In this document: one piece after another, positions 32,661-41,905 of the stretch
How the letters are laid out: every line of letters begins with the position of its first letter
How positions within the stretch are numbered: position 1 is the first letter of the stretch
NCBI GenBank assembly: GCA_000318405.1
Contig: KB291758.1
Span: 507-48,344, forward strand
DNA length: 47,838 nucleotides
DNA from: Brevundimonas diminuta 470-4
Lineage (GTDB): Bacteria; Pseudomonadota; Alphaproteobacteria; Caulobacterales; Caulobacteraceae
Direction of reading: 5' to 3'
Position numbers and translations under genes: made by a program
The notes under the pieces: model-generated
The model's database searches: none
Told to the model about the DNA's origin: nothing
The model's input: only the letters and a program-made list of their open reading frames with translations

Positions 32661-34493
32661 TCAGTCGGCGCGGACGCGCTTCTTGCGGAAGGAGGGGTTC
32701 AGGACCTCCTTGCGCAGACGGATCGACTTGGGCGTGACCTCGACCAGTTCGTCTTCCTCGATATAGGCGATGGCCTGCTCCAGGCTCATCTTGCGCGCCG
32801 GGGTCAGGCGCACGGCCTCGTCCTTGCCCGAGGCGCGGACGTTGGTCAGCTGCTTGCCCTTGATCGGGTTGACGTCCAGGTCGTCGGAGCGGCTGTTCTC
32901 GCCGATGATCATGCCCTGGTAGGTCTTTTCGCCGGCGCCGACGAACATGACGCCGCGGTCTTCCAGGTTCCACAGGGCGAAGGCCGCCGTGTCGCCGTCC
33001 GAGTTCGACACCAGCACGCCCTTCAGACGGCCCTCGATGGCGCCCTTGTGGGCCTCATAGTGGCTGAACACGCGGTTCAGCACGCCCGAGCCGCGCGTGT
33101 CGGTCAGGAACTCGCCCTGATAGCCGATCAGCGAACGCGACGGGCACTTCAGCTGGATGCGGGTCTTGCCCGCGCCCGAGGGGCCCATGTCGGTCAGCTC
33201 GGCCTTGCGGGCCGACAGCTTCTCGATGACCACGCCCGAGAATTCGTCGTCGACGTCGATGACGACGTCTTCGATCGGCTCCATGCGCTCGCCGTTCTCG
33301 CCGGTCTGATAGACCACGCGCGGACGGCTGATCGACAGTTCGAAGCCCTCGCGGCGCATGTTCTCGATCAGCACGCCCAGCTGCAGTTCGCCGCGACCGG
33401 CGACTTCATAGGCGTCGGAGTCCGGCGTCTGGGTGATGCGGATGGCGACGTTGGCCTCGGCTTCCTTCAGCAGGCGGTCGCGGATGACGCGCGACTGGAC
33501 CTTGTCGCCTTCGCGGCCGGCCAGCGGGCTGTCGTTCACGCCCACGGTCATGGAGATGGTCGGCGGATCGATCGGCAGGGCGTCCAGCGCCTCGGTCACT
33601 TCCAGCGCGCACAGGGTGTCGGCCACGGTGGCCTTGGACATGCCGGCGATGGCGACGATGTCGCCCGCCTCGACGCCCTCGTCGATCGGCTGGCGCTTCA
33701 GGCCGCGGAAGGCCAGAACCTTGGTGATGCGGCCCTGTTCAATGGTCTTGCCGTCGCGCGACAGGGCCTTGATGGCCATGCCCGGAACCGCCTTGCCCGA
33801 GTGGATGCGGCCGGTCAGCAGGCGGCCCAGGAAGGGGTCGCTTTCGATCAGGACGTTCAGGATCTGGAACGGCTCGTTGACGCGCGCCTGGGCGGCCGGG
33901 GCCGGGACGTGTTCGACGATCAGGTCGTACAGCGGGTGCAGGTTGTCGTTCGGCTGGGCCAGGTCCAGCGTCGCCCAGCCCGAGCGGCCCGAGGCGTAGA
34001 TGACCGGGAAGTCCAGCTGCTCGTCCGTGGCGCCCAAGGCGGCGAACAGGTCGAAGGTCTCGTTCAGCACGCGGTCCGGGTCGGCGTGGGCGCGGTCGAC
34101 CTTGTTGATGCACAGGATGGGACGCAGGCCCATCTTCAGCGCCGTGGTCAGCACGAACTTGGTCTGGGGCATGACGCCCTCTTCGGCGTCGACCAGCAGG
34201 ACGCAGCCGTCCACCATGCCAAGGATGCGCTCGACCTCGCCGCCGAAGTCGGCGTGGCCCGGCGTGTCGATGATGTTGATGCGCGTTTCGCCCGCCTTGC
34301 CGTTCCACAGGATCGACGTGCATTTGGCCAGAATGGTGATGCCGCGCTCGCGCTCCTGATCGCCGGAGTCCATGGCGCGTTCGGTCGTCGCCTCATTGGC
34401 GCGGAACAGGCCGGACTGGGCCAGAAGGGCGTCCACCATGGTCGTCTTGCCATGGTCGACGTGGGCGATGATAGCGACGTTACGAAGGTTCAT
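32661..34493 (-). CDS. typA: Translational GTPase TypA/BipA
   Basis: 610 residues, normal length. Ribosome-associated GTPase acting in ribosome assembly and stress adaptation. The P-loop AHVDHGKTT (residues 10-18), the DTPGHADFGGEVER switch II and NKVD lie in the G domain; an EF-Tu-like domain 2 and EF-G-like domains follow, with RPRVVYQTGENGERMEPIED and the TypA-specific C-terminus (LNRVFSHYEAHKGAIEGRLK, SLEQAIAYIEEDELVEVTPK). Start at ATG 34493 (MNLRNVAIIAHVDHG); the upstream in-frame start adds 17 non-family residues. Confidence 0.96.
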   Translation of the reverse strand: MNLRNVAIIAHVDHGKTTMVDALLAQSGLFRANEATTERAMDSGDQERERGITILAKCTSILWNGKAGETRINIIDTPGHADFGGEVERILGMVDGCVLLVDAEEGVMPQTKFVLTTALKMGLRPILCINKVDRAHADPDRVLNETFDLFAALGATDEQLDFPVIYASGRSGWATLDLAQPNDNLHPLYDLIVEHVPAPAAQARVNEPFQILNVLIESDPFLGRLLTGRIHSGKAVPGMAIKALSRDGKTIEQGRITKVLAFRGLKRQPIDEGVEAGDIVAIAGMSKATVADTLCALEVTEALDALPIDPPTISMTVGVNDSPLAGREGDKVQSRVIRDRLLKEAEANVAIRITQTPDSDAYEVAGRGELQLGVLIENMRREGFELSISRPRVVYQTGENGERMEPIEDVVIDVDDEFSGVVIEKLSARKAELTDMGPSGAGKTRIQLKCPSRSLIGYQGEFLTDTRGSGVLNRVFSHYEAHKGAIEGRLKGVLVSNSDGDTAAFALWNLEDRGVMFVGAGEKTYQGMIIGENSRSDDLDVNPIKGKQLTNVRASGKDEAVRLTPARKMSLEQAIAYIEEDELVEVTPKSIRLRKEVLNPSFRKKRVRAD

Positions 34494-34627
34494 GTCGGGC
34501 TCGGGCGGACTGTGTTCGGTCACGGATGGGCCGCGCCGCTGCAAGAAGATTGCAGAAAAGGGAAGGGTTCGGGGCGCCTCTTACAGGGATGCGGGCCAAA
34601 ACGCCAGTCCGGTGCGCGTCCTGCCGA

Positions 34628-35674
34628 TCAACCCAGCGGCAGGAAGGCGATCACGCCCAGGGCCAGGGCGCCGATCAGCAGGGCCGACAGGGCGGCGACG
34701 GCGGCGACGCGCGGTCCGGCCCGGACCACGGCGCGCGGATCGACCATCAGCCCCAGCGCGGCCATGGCGATCAGCGTCAGGGCCGAAACCGAAACCTGTA
34801 GCGGCGGCAGGATCGCTTCCGGCAGCCAGCCCAGTGAGCGGGCGGCCATCAGGGCCAGGAAGACCAGGATGAACCACGGCGCCATCTGGTGCAGCTTCGG
34901 CCCGCGCCCGCCTGCGGCCTGTTTCGACCGCATCAGGCCCAGCACCAGACAGACCGGCCCCAGCATCAGCACGCGCACCAGCTTGACCACGGCGCCCGTC
35001 TGCACGGCGGCCAGACCGGCGGGGGCGGCGGCGGCCAGCACCTGCGGCACCGCATAGACGGTCAGGCCCGCCAGCACGCCCACGCGCGTGGCGTCATAGC
35101 CCATCAGGGCGCCGACCACGGGGACCAGCAGCACGACGGCGATGCCCAGAACGGCGGTGAAGCCGATGGCGGCGGCCACGTCCTGTCCCTCGGCCTCGAT
35201 GACGGGGGCGACAGCGGCGATGGCCGAGTTGCCGCAGATGGCGTTGCCGCAGGCGACCAGCAGGGCCATGGCGGGCGGCAGGCCGAAGGCCCGGCCCAGC
35301 GCATAGGCCCCGACAATGGCCAGGGCGACGACGCCGACGATGGCCAGCAGCAGCCAAGGGCCCAAGGCCGCGACAGCCGCGCCCGAGACGGTGGCGCCCA
35401 GCAGGGCCACGGCCACCTCCAGCAGGGTCTTGGCGCTGAAGTTCACGCCGGGCGACCAAAGCGACGACGGCGTCCACGCCAGACGCAGGGCCGCGCCGAT
35501 CAGGATGGCCAGCACCAGCCCCTCGATCCACGCCTGACCGAACAGGCGCGCCTCAATGATCTGCAGGCCGAAGGCGACGGCGCCGATGGCGGCGGACAGG
35601 GCCACGCCGGGCAGGAGCGCCAGCGGGCCGGCCAGACGGCGAGAGGCGGCGGCGGGAGCAAGCGCGACGGTCAT
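34628..35674 (-). CDS. yeiH: YeiH family putative sulfate/anion exporter
   Basis: 348 residues, strongly hydrophobic with about ten TM helices. Family blocks: PGVALSAAIGAVAF; WSPGVNFSAKTLLEVAVALLG; CGNAICGNSAIAAVAPVIEA (repeated Cys-Gly-Asn steps typical of UPF0324); and GALMGYDATRVGVLAGL. The substrate is not proven in most members; sulfur oxyanions such as sulfate are proposed. It is divergent from a LysR-type gene, the same arrangement as yeiH-yeiE in enterobacteria, which supports regulation by that gene. Confidence 0.88.
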   Translation of the reverse strand: MTVALAPAAASRRLAGPLALLPGVALSAAIGAVAFGLQIIEARLFGQAWIEGLVLAILIGAALRLAWTPSSLWSPGVNFSAKTLLEVAVALLGATVSGAAVAALGPWLLLAIVGVVALAIVGAYALGRAFGLPPAMALLVACGNAICGNSAIAAVAPVIEAEGQDVAAAIGFTAVLGIAVVLLVPVVGALMGYDATRVGVLAGLTVYAVPQVLAAAAPAGLAAVQTGAVVKLVRVLMLGPVCLVLGLMRSKQAAGGRGPKLHQMAPWFILVFLALMAARSLGWLPEAILPPLQVSVSALTLIAMAALGLMVDPRAVVRAGPRVAAVAALSALLIGALALGVIAFLPLG

Positions 35675-35718
35675 GCCCGTTTATCTGACCTCTCGTTCGA
35701 TCGATCCAACGCATAGTT

Positions 35719-35754
35719 ATGGACTTAACAATCGATATAATTGATCAATCGCTC
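35719..35754. promoter_or_regulatory. AT-rich operator region between yeiH and the LysR gene (candidate)
   Basis: A locally AT-rich stretch in very GC-rich DNA with the palindrome ATTGATCAAT (35740-35749) and nearby ATCGATATAA. LysR regulators usually bind AT-rich dyads between divergent genes. This also argues for starting lysR at 35755 rather than 35719. Confidence 0.45.
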
Positions 35755-36642
35755 ATGACGCTGGAACAACTGCGCATCTTCGTCGCCGTGGCAGAACGCC
35801 TGCATATGACCCGTGCGGCCGAGTCGCTTCACCTGACGCAGTCGGCGGTGAGCGCGGCGGTCAGTGCGCTGGAGATGCGGCATGGCGCGCGGCTGTTCGA
35901 CCGGGTGGGACGGGGCCTGGCGCTGAATGCGGCGGGGACGGCGTTTCTGCCGGAAGCCAAGGCGGTGCTGGCGCGGGCCGAGGCGGCCGAGCGGCTGCTG
36001 GACGAACTGGCGGGGCTGAAGCGCGGCTCGGTGCGGCTGTTCGCCAGCCAGACCATCGCCGCCTATTGGCTGCCGCCGCGCATGGCCGCCTTCGCCCAGA
36101 GCCATCCGGGCGTGGAGCTGCATCTGTCGATCGGCAACACCCATCGGGTCGTCGAGGCCGTGCTGGCGGGCGAGGCGGAGCTGGGCCTGATCGAGGGGGC
36201 CGAGGATGCGCCCCGTCTGGAGCGGACCCGCATCGGCGCCGACCGGCTGATCGTGGTGGCGGCGCCGGATCATCCGTTGGCCGGACGCGAGGCGGCGCTG
36301 GCGGCGGCGGACCTGAAAGCGCTGGACTGGGCCTTGCGCGAGGCGGGGTCGGGCACCCGCAGCGAATTCGAGGCGGCTCTGCCGCGCGGCATGGCCGCGT
36401 CGGACCTGAAGACGGCGCTGGTGCTGCCGTCCAATGAGGCGATCCTGACGGCGGTGGCGGCCAGCGGCGGCGCCGGCGGGGGGCTGGTCACCGCCATTTC
36501 GGAACTGGCGGCCCGGCCCCTGATCGAGGCGGGGCGGCTGGTCCGCCTGCCGCTGGATCTTCCCGAGCGGCCCTTCTATCGGCTGCGGCACCGCGAGCGC
36601 GGCGCCAGTCGGGCGGCGGAAGCCTTCGCCGCCGCCCTCTAG
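35755..36642 (+). CDS. LysR-family transcriptional regulator (YeiE-like)
   Basis: 295 residues from ATG 35755. N-terminal winged HTH (MTLEQLRIFVAVAERLHMTR, then ESLHLTQSAVSAAVSALE), followed by the LysR effector-binding domain from about residue 90 (GSVRLFASQTIAAYWLPPRM, GNTHRVVEAVLAGEAELGLI). YeiE-like because of the neighbour: the divergent yeiH exporter. Probably controls yeiH and perhaps its own gene in response to a sulfur compound (inference). Its stop is 7 bp from the convergent OPT gene. Confidence 0.9.
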   Translation: MTLEQLRIFVAVAERLHMTRAAESLHLTQSAVSAAVSALEMRHGARLFDRVGRGLALNAAGTAFLPEAKAVLARAEAAERLLDELAGLKRGSVRLFASQTIAAYWLPPRMAAFAQSHPGVELHLSIGNTHRVVEAVLAGEAELGLIEGAEDAPRLERTRIGADRLIVVAAPDHPLAGREAALAAADLKALDWALREAGSGTRSEFEAALPRGMAASDLKTALVLPSNEAILTAVAASGGAGGGLVTAISELAARPLIEAGRLVRLPLDLPERPFYRLRHRERGASRAAEAFAAAL

Positions 36643-36649
36643 GCCGCCC

Positions 36650-38698
36650 TTAGACCTTGGCGGCGCGGCGACGCACCCAGGCGTAGAGGGCGTAGGTCAG
36701 GACGGCGAAGGCGATCAGACCGGCCCACATGGCGGGCCAGCCGCTGTCGGCCGGCAGCAGGGCGAAGGGCGCTTCGTTCTTGGCGCTGACGATCACGGCG
36801 GCGGTGAAGACGCCGAACAGGCTCTCGCCCACGATCAGGCCGGACGCCAGCAGCACGCCCATGCGGCGGGCCACGTCGGCGTAGCGGGTCGACTTGACCG
36901 CCCGGTCGTACAGCCAGCCGCAGACGGCGCCCACGACCAGCATGGTGGTGACGGCGGCCGGCAGATAGACGCCGATGCCCGCAGCCAGCGGCGGCAGCTT
37001 GATCTTGTCGTTCGTCGTGCGGCGCAGGACGACGTCGAGGATGATGACCAGAACGCCGACCACGGCGCCGACGCCGATCAGGTCCCAGCGCAGGTCGCCC
37101 GAGATGACGCCCTTGGCCAGGGCCGAGATCAGGGTGGCCTGAGGCGCGGCGAGCGTCTGCGACCCCTGCACGATGGCGGGCGGGCCGCCTTCGAAGCCGA
37201 AGGCCTGGTTCATCATGTCCAGCACGAAGGGGATGACCAGGGCGCCGGCGACGACGCCGACCAGCAGGGCCGTCTGCTGGCGCCACGGCGTAGCGTCGAC
37301 CAGTTGGCCGGTCTTCAGATCCTGCAGGTTGTCGTTGGCGATGACGGCCACGGCGAAGACGATGGCGGTGACGATCAGGGCGAAGGCGATGACCGAAGGG
37401 TCAGCCGGCACGCCCGCCACGGCCAGGACGCCCAGCATCAGCAGGGAGGCGATGATGATGGCCAGGATGCCGACGCCCGACACAGGGCTGTTGGACGAGC
37501 CGATCAGCCCGGCCATGTAGCCGCAGATGGCCGCCACGGCGAAGCCGATGACCACGACATAGACCAGGCCGCCGATGATCAGCAGCGGGGCCGAACCGGC
37601 CAGGGCGGTGCCCTGGGCGACGACCGCCAGAAGCCCGGCGATGCCGACCAAGGCGGCGACCGACAGCAGGCCGACGATCTTGATGGGAATGTCCTGCTCG
37701 GTCAGCTCCAGCGTCTCGCCGTGGGCGCGGCGCGACTGGGCCGAGACGGCCGAGGCCAGGCCCGCGACCAGCGGCTTGGCCAGCTTGGCCAGGGTCCACA
37801 GGGCGGCCACGCCGATGACGCCGGCGCCGATGAAGCGGACTTCGCGCGCCCAGACGGTCATGGCCAGACCTTCGGCTCCGGCGTCGGCCGGGACGGAGGC
37901 GGCGACCGACGGCAGGCCGTGGGCGGCGGCCCAGGCCGCGAACTCGGGCGAGGTCAGGATGGGCACGAAGATCAGCCAGGCCAGAACCAGGCCGAACAGC
38001 TGCGTCAGGCCGACGGCCAGGCCGATCAGGTGACCGGCGCCCAGAAGGGCGAACTGCATCGAGAAGCCGACGCCGGTGGCCCCGCCGCCCAGGGCGGTCG
38101 GAAGGCGCAGGAAGGCGGCGGTTTCGGCGGCGAAGACCCGCGCGGCGGCCAGGAAGCCGAAGAAGGCCGAGGCGATCGCCCCGCCGATGACCACGAACAG
38201 GCCCGAACGGTTCTCGCGCACGGCCTCCTCGGTCTGTTCAGCGCCGGGCGAGCCGACCTTGAGCACCTCGGCGGCGGCGACGCCTTCGGGGTAGGGCAGG
38301 CCGCCCTGAACGACCAGGGTGCGGCGCAGGGGGATGGAGAAGGTCACCCCCAGCACGCCGCCGAGGATGCAGATCATCACCGATTCCCAGAACGGGAAGT
38401 CCATCCACCAGCCGATCATGACCAGGCCGGGCAGGACGAAGATGATCGAACTCATGGCGCCGCCGACCGAGGCCACGGTCTGCACGGTCATGTTTTCCCA
38501 GATGGTCGAACCGCGGAAGGCCCGCAGCAGGGCCATGGAGATGACCGCCGCCGGAATGGCCGAGGCGAAGGTCAGGCCGACCTTCAGACCCAGATAGGTG
38601 TTGGCCGCCGTGAAGACCGCCGCCAGCAGACAGCCCAGGATCAGGGCGCGGATAGTCAGTTCGATGCGTTTGCCGGTTCCGGCGGGCGTGTCCGTCAT
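36650..38698 (-). CDS. OPT family oligopeptide transporter
   Basis: 682 residues with about 14-16 predicted TM helices. Proton-coupled uptake of short peptides or metal chelates is the family role. Characteristic blocks: ELTIRALILGCLLAAVFTAA; NTYLGLKVGLTFASAIPAAV; STIWENMTVQTVASVGGAMS; YPEGVAAAEVLK; and IGSSNSPVSGVGILAI. Start at ATG 38698 (MTDTPAGTGKRIEL); the longer frame extends into the recQ start region. Ends beside the convergent LysR gene. Substrate unknown. Confidence 0.93.
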   Translation of the reverse strand: MTDTPAGTGKRIELTIRALILGCLLAAVFTAANTYLGLKVGLTFASAIPAAVISMALLRAFRGSTIWENMTVQTVASVGGAMSSIIFVLPGLVMIGWWMDFPFWESVMICILGGVLGVTFSIPLRRTLVVQGGLPYPEGVAAAEVLKVGSPGAEQTEEAVRENRSGLFVVIGGAIASAFFGFLAAARVFAAETAAFLRLPTALGGGATGVGFSMQFALLGAGHLIGLAVGLTQLFGLVLAWLIFVPILTSPEFAAWAAAHGLPSVAASVPADAGAEGLAMTVWAREVRFIGAGVIGVAALWTLAKLAKPLVAGLASAVSAQSRRAHGETLELTEQDIPIKIVGLLSVAALVGIAGLLAVVAQGTALAGSAPLLIIGGLVYVVVIGFAVAAICGYMAGLIGSSNSPVSGVGILAIIIASLLMLGVLAVAGVPADPSVIAFALIVTAIVFAVAVIANDNLQDLKTGQLVDATPWRQQTALLVGVVAGALVIPFVLDMMNQAFGFEGGPPAIVQGSQTLAAPQATLISALAKGVISGDLRWDLIGVGAVVGVLVIILDVVLRRTTNDKIKLPPLAAGIGVYLPAAVTTMLVVGAVCGWLYDRAVKSTRYADVARRMGVLLASGLIVGESLFGVFTAAVIVSAKNEAPFALLPADSGWPAMWAGLIAFAVLTYALYAWVRRRAAKV

Positions 38699-38792
38699 GC
38701 GGGGCTCTTTTTCCGTTGTTGCGCGGAGGTAAGCCCGAAAGCGGTCTCGTGACAACGGGGGCCGCGCATCGCGACGGCGCGGCGATGACGGG

Positions 38793-40697
38793 ATGACACC
38801 TCGGAACGAATACGGCACAACGCCCGCCATGTTCGACCCTCGCCCGACCGACGCCGCCTTTCCGACCCTGGACGAGGCGCGGAAGCTGCTGGAGCGGGTC
38901 TGGGGCCATGCGGATTTTCGGGGCCTGCAGGCCGATGTGATCCAGGAGGTTCTGGCCGGACGCGACGTGATGGCCGTGCTGCCGACCGGCGGCGGCAAGA
39001 GCGTCTGCTATCAGGTGCCCGCCATCCTGCGGCCCGGCGTCGGCCTGGTCGTGTCGCCGCTGATCGCCCTGATGACCGATCAGGTCGAGGCGCTGAAACA
39101 GCAGGGGGTGGCCGCCGCGCGTCTGGATTCGGGCCTGACGATGGATGAGCGTTCGGCCGTGTGGCGGGCGGCGCGGGCGGGCGAGCTGGACCTGCTCTAC
39201 GTCTCGCCTGAAGGGCTGGCGTCCGGCGCCATGCTGGACCGGCTGGCCGAACTGCCGATCAGTCTGATCGCCATCGACGAGGCGCACTGCGTGTCTCAGT
39301 GGGGCCATGACTTCCGGCCCGACTACCGCACCCTGGGTCGACTGGCCGAGATCTTCCCTGGCACGCCGCGCATCGCGGTGACGGCGACCGCCGACGCCCG
39401 CACGCGTGACGACATCCTGGCCTCGCTGCGGCTGGGCGAGGCGCGGGTCTTCGTCGACAGCTTCGCCCGGCCCAATCTTCAGCTGTCCGCCGAACGCAAG
39501 GTCAACGGCTCGCGCGCCCGCACCGACGCCGCCGTCATCGAACTGGTGCGCGAACGGCGCGGCAAGTCGGGCGTGGTCTATTGCGGCAGCCGCGACGGCT
39601 GCGAGCGGGTGGCCGACGCCCTGAGAGACGCCGGAAGCAACGCCATCGCCTATCACGCCGGTTTCGACGCCCGTGAGCGCGACCGGCGGCTGGAGCGTTT
39701 CCTGGCCGAGGACGGCGCCGTCATGGTCGCGACCATCGCCTTCGGCATGGGGGTGGACAAGCCGGACGTGCGCTTCGTCATCCACGCCGATCCGCCCGGT
39801 TCTCTGGAGGCCTATTGGCAGGAGATCGGCCGCGCGGGGCGGGACGGCGAACCGGCCGAGGGCATCACCCTTTACGGCCCGTCCGACATCGCCTGGTCCC
39901 TGCGCCGCCTTGAGGGGCGGCCGATGGCCGAGGAGGTCAAACAGGTCCAGACCCGCAAGGTGCGCCAGCTGTTCGCCATGCTGGACGGCGCGACCTGTCG
40001 GCCCCAGGCGGTGCGCCGCTATTTCGGCGAGCAGGACGCCCAGCCGTGCGGCGTCTGCGACATCTGCGGCGACCCGCCCGCCACCTTCGACGCCGTGGTG
40101 CCGGCGCAGAAGGCCCTGGCTGCGGTCCAGCGCCTGGGCGAACGCTTCGGCCGGACGCGCATCATCGATCACCTGCTGGGCAAGACCAAGGACGTCCAGC
40201 CGTGGGAGGCGGGGCTGTCGACCTGGGGCATCGGCGCCGACCTGTCGCTGGCCGCCTGGCGCGACGTGATCGACCATCTTTTGTTCGAAGGCCTGCTGGT
40301 CGAGGACCCCAATGACGGCAAGCCGATCATCCGATTAGGCGAGGCGCAGGCCGTGCGGGCCGTCTATCGCGGCGAGCGGCCGGTGCGGGTGCGTCAGGCG
40401 CCGATCCGGGCCGTGGCGCTGGACAAGCCGCGCCGCAACGCCGGGCGCAATCTGGCGGTCGAGGGGCTGGACGCCGACGTGCGCGCCCGCTTCGAAGCCC
40501 TGCGCGCCTGGCGCCGCGACCGCGCCGTCGAACAGCGCGTGCCGCCCTATGTCATCTTCCAGGACAAGACCCTGGTCGAGATCGCCCTCAACGAGCCGCA
40601 TAGTCTCGACGCCCTCGGCCGCATCGCCGGCGTCGGCGCGGGCAAGCTGGAACGCTACGGCAAGGGCGTGCTGGAGGCCCTCGCCGCCGCAGCCTGA
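38793..40697 (+). CDS. recQ: ATP-dependent DNA helicase RecQ
   Basis: 634 residues. 3'-5' helicase in recombination and repair. Walker A LPTGGGKSVCYQ (63-74); DEAH box with the RecQ aromatic loop IDEAHCVSQWGHDFRPDY; helicase C with MVATIAFGMGVDKPDVRFVI and QEIGRAGRDGEPAEG; RQC zinc site with Cys in the ATCRPQAVRRYFG and PCGVCDICG blocks; winged helix; and one C-terminal HRDC domain (YVIFQDKTLVEIALNEP to the end). Start at ATG 38793; ATG 38829 (MFDPRPTD) is an equally possible start since neither has a good ribosome-binding site. Confidence 0.96.
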   Translation: MTPRNEYGTTPAMFDPRPTDAAFPTLDEARKLLERVWGHADFRGLQADVIQEVLAGRDVMAVLPTGGGKSVCYQVPAILRPGVGLVVSPLIALMTDQVEALKQQGVAAARLDSGLTMDERSAVWRAARAGELDLLYVSPEGLASGAMLDRLAELPISLIAIDEAHCVSQWGHDFRPDYRTLGRLAEIFPGTPRIAVTATADARTRDDILASLRLGEARVFVDSFARPNLQLSAERKVNGSRARTDAAVIELVRERRGKSGVVYCGSRDGCERVADALRDAGSNAIAYHAGFDARERDRRLERFLAEDGAVMVATIAFGMGVDKPDVRFVIHADPPGSLEAYWQEIGRAGRDGEPAEGITLYGPSDIAWSLRRLEGRPMAEEVKQVQTRKVRQLFAMLDGATCRPQAVRRYFGEQDAQPCGVCDICGDPPATFDAVVPAQKALAAVQRLGERFGRTRIIDHLLGKTKDVQPWEAGLSTWGIGADLSLAAWRDVIDHLLFEGLLVEDPNDGKPIIRLGEAQAVRAVYRGERPVRVRQAPIRAVALDKPRRNAGRNLAVEGLDADVRARFEALRAWRRDRAVEQRVPPYVIFQDKTLVEIALNEPHSLDALGRIAGVGAGKLERYGKGVLEALAAAA

Positions 40698-40781
40698 TCG
40701 ATCTTCCATGACCAAAGCGTAACTGGAAGCCCCCTCGTCGCCCTGTCATTTCTGATCCTGCATCCGGGAGGAAGAGCAGGC

Positions 40782-41901
40782 ATGAAACGGTTTCTGACGA
40801 CGGGCGTCGCCTGTCTGGCGATGATGGGCGCGACGCAGGCGCTGGCCCAGGATGCGCCTGCGGCCGAGGCGCCCCAGCCCATGCAGCAGCCGCGCGACTG
40901 GTCCGCGACCCTTGTCCGGGACGCGACCGCCCTGCACGACATCATGGTCGACAGCCATCCCGGCGTACACGATCCGCTCAACCCCGGATTCCGCGCCCGC
41001 CTCGATCAGGGGCTGGCGACGGCGCTGGATCGGGCCAGGACGACGACCGACGCGGGCGGTTGGTGGTGGGCGTTGCGCGCCTATGTCGCCAGCTTCGAGG
41101 ACGGCCACGTCCAGATCAGCATGACCCAGAGAGACTTCGGCTTTCCGCTGCGCTGGCCCGGTTTCCTGACTGTCTATCGCGGCGACGATCAGGTGGTGGC
41201 GAACCGCGACGAAGCCGACGCCGCCGTCCCGCCTTTGGGCGCCCGACTGATCGACTGCGACGGTGTCGAGGCCGCGACCCTGGCCGAGCGGCGCATCGGC
41301 CAGTTCCGTGGCCGCTGGTTCCTGGAGGCGATCAAGACCCGTTTCGGCGACTGGATGTTCCTCAGCGCCGACAATCCCTGGCAAACTGAAATGAAGTCCT
41401 GTCGTTTCGAGGCCGACGGCGCGACCAGAACCTACGCCCTGAACTGGCGCGCCAGCCCCGACGATATGAATGATCGCCGCATGGCGCTGATGCCGGGCCG
41501 GCCGGGATTCGACCTGAAGCATTTCGACGACGGCGGCTTCTGGATCTCGACGCCCTCGTTCAACGGCGACCCCACCGGCGATATCTACGCTGAACTGACC
41601 GCCCTGATCGCCGATATGAAGGCCAAGCAGGAGGCCCTGCGACTGGCTCCCTATGTGGTGCTGGACCTGCGCGGCAACGGCGGGGGCTCGTCACACTGGA
41701 GCCAGCTGATGGCCCAGGTTTTGTGGGGCGACGACTGGATGGCCGCCCATCCGGAACCGGCCATCGAGGCCGTCGATGAAGGTCTATCGCGGCCGCGCGC
41801 GCGGCAACAACGAGCCGCAGCGCCCCCAGTATGTCATCGAGGGCGACATGGGCGACGACGCCGGGCTGCTGGCCTCGATCCGCAGGCTTCAGCCGAACTG
41901 A
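40782..41901 (+). pseudogene. S41-peptidase-like secreted protein, core deleted and frame-shifted
   Basis: The first about 332 residues are in frame from ATG 40782: a signal peptide (MKRFLTTGVACLAMMGATQA), a globular region (DWSATLVRDATALHDIMVDS, FEDGHVQIS), and the beginning of the S41 core (VVLDLRGNGGGSSHWSQLMA). At about 41775 the frame breaks. The true C-terminus continues in another frame from 41776: MKVYRGRARGNNEPQRPQY, VIEGDMGDDAGLLASIRRL, stop TGA 41899-41901. The segment that should carry the catalytic Ser, between EPAIEAV and MKVYRG, is missing, so an internal deletion (estimated over 100 codons) with frameshift occurred. If the raw frame is followed it reads Arg/Ala-rich nonsense to 41942, overlapping the next gene. 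Confidence 0.75.
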
Positions 41902-41905
41902 AGCC

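Noticed and set aside
32622-35057. 811-residue open frame antisense to typA and yeiH
   Set aside because: Spans two well-identified genes; composition (HDAQVG-rich) is that of a codon-bias shadow.
38238-40277. 679-residue frame antisense to recQ and extending into the OPT gene
   Set aside because: Crosses the divergent intergenic region and shadows two real genes; its C-terminal part is merely a frame-shifted reading of the OPT gene.
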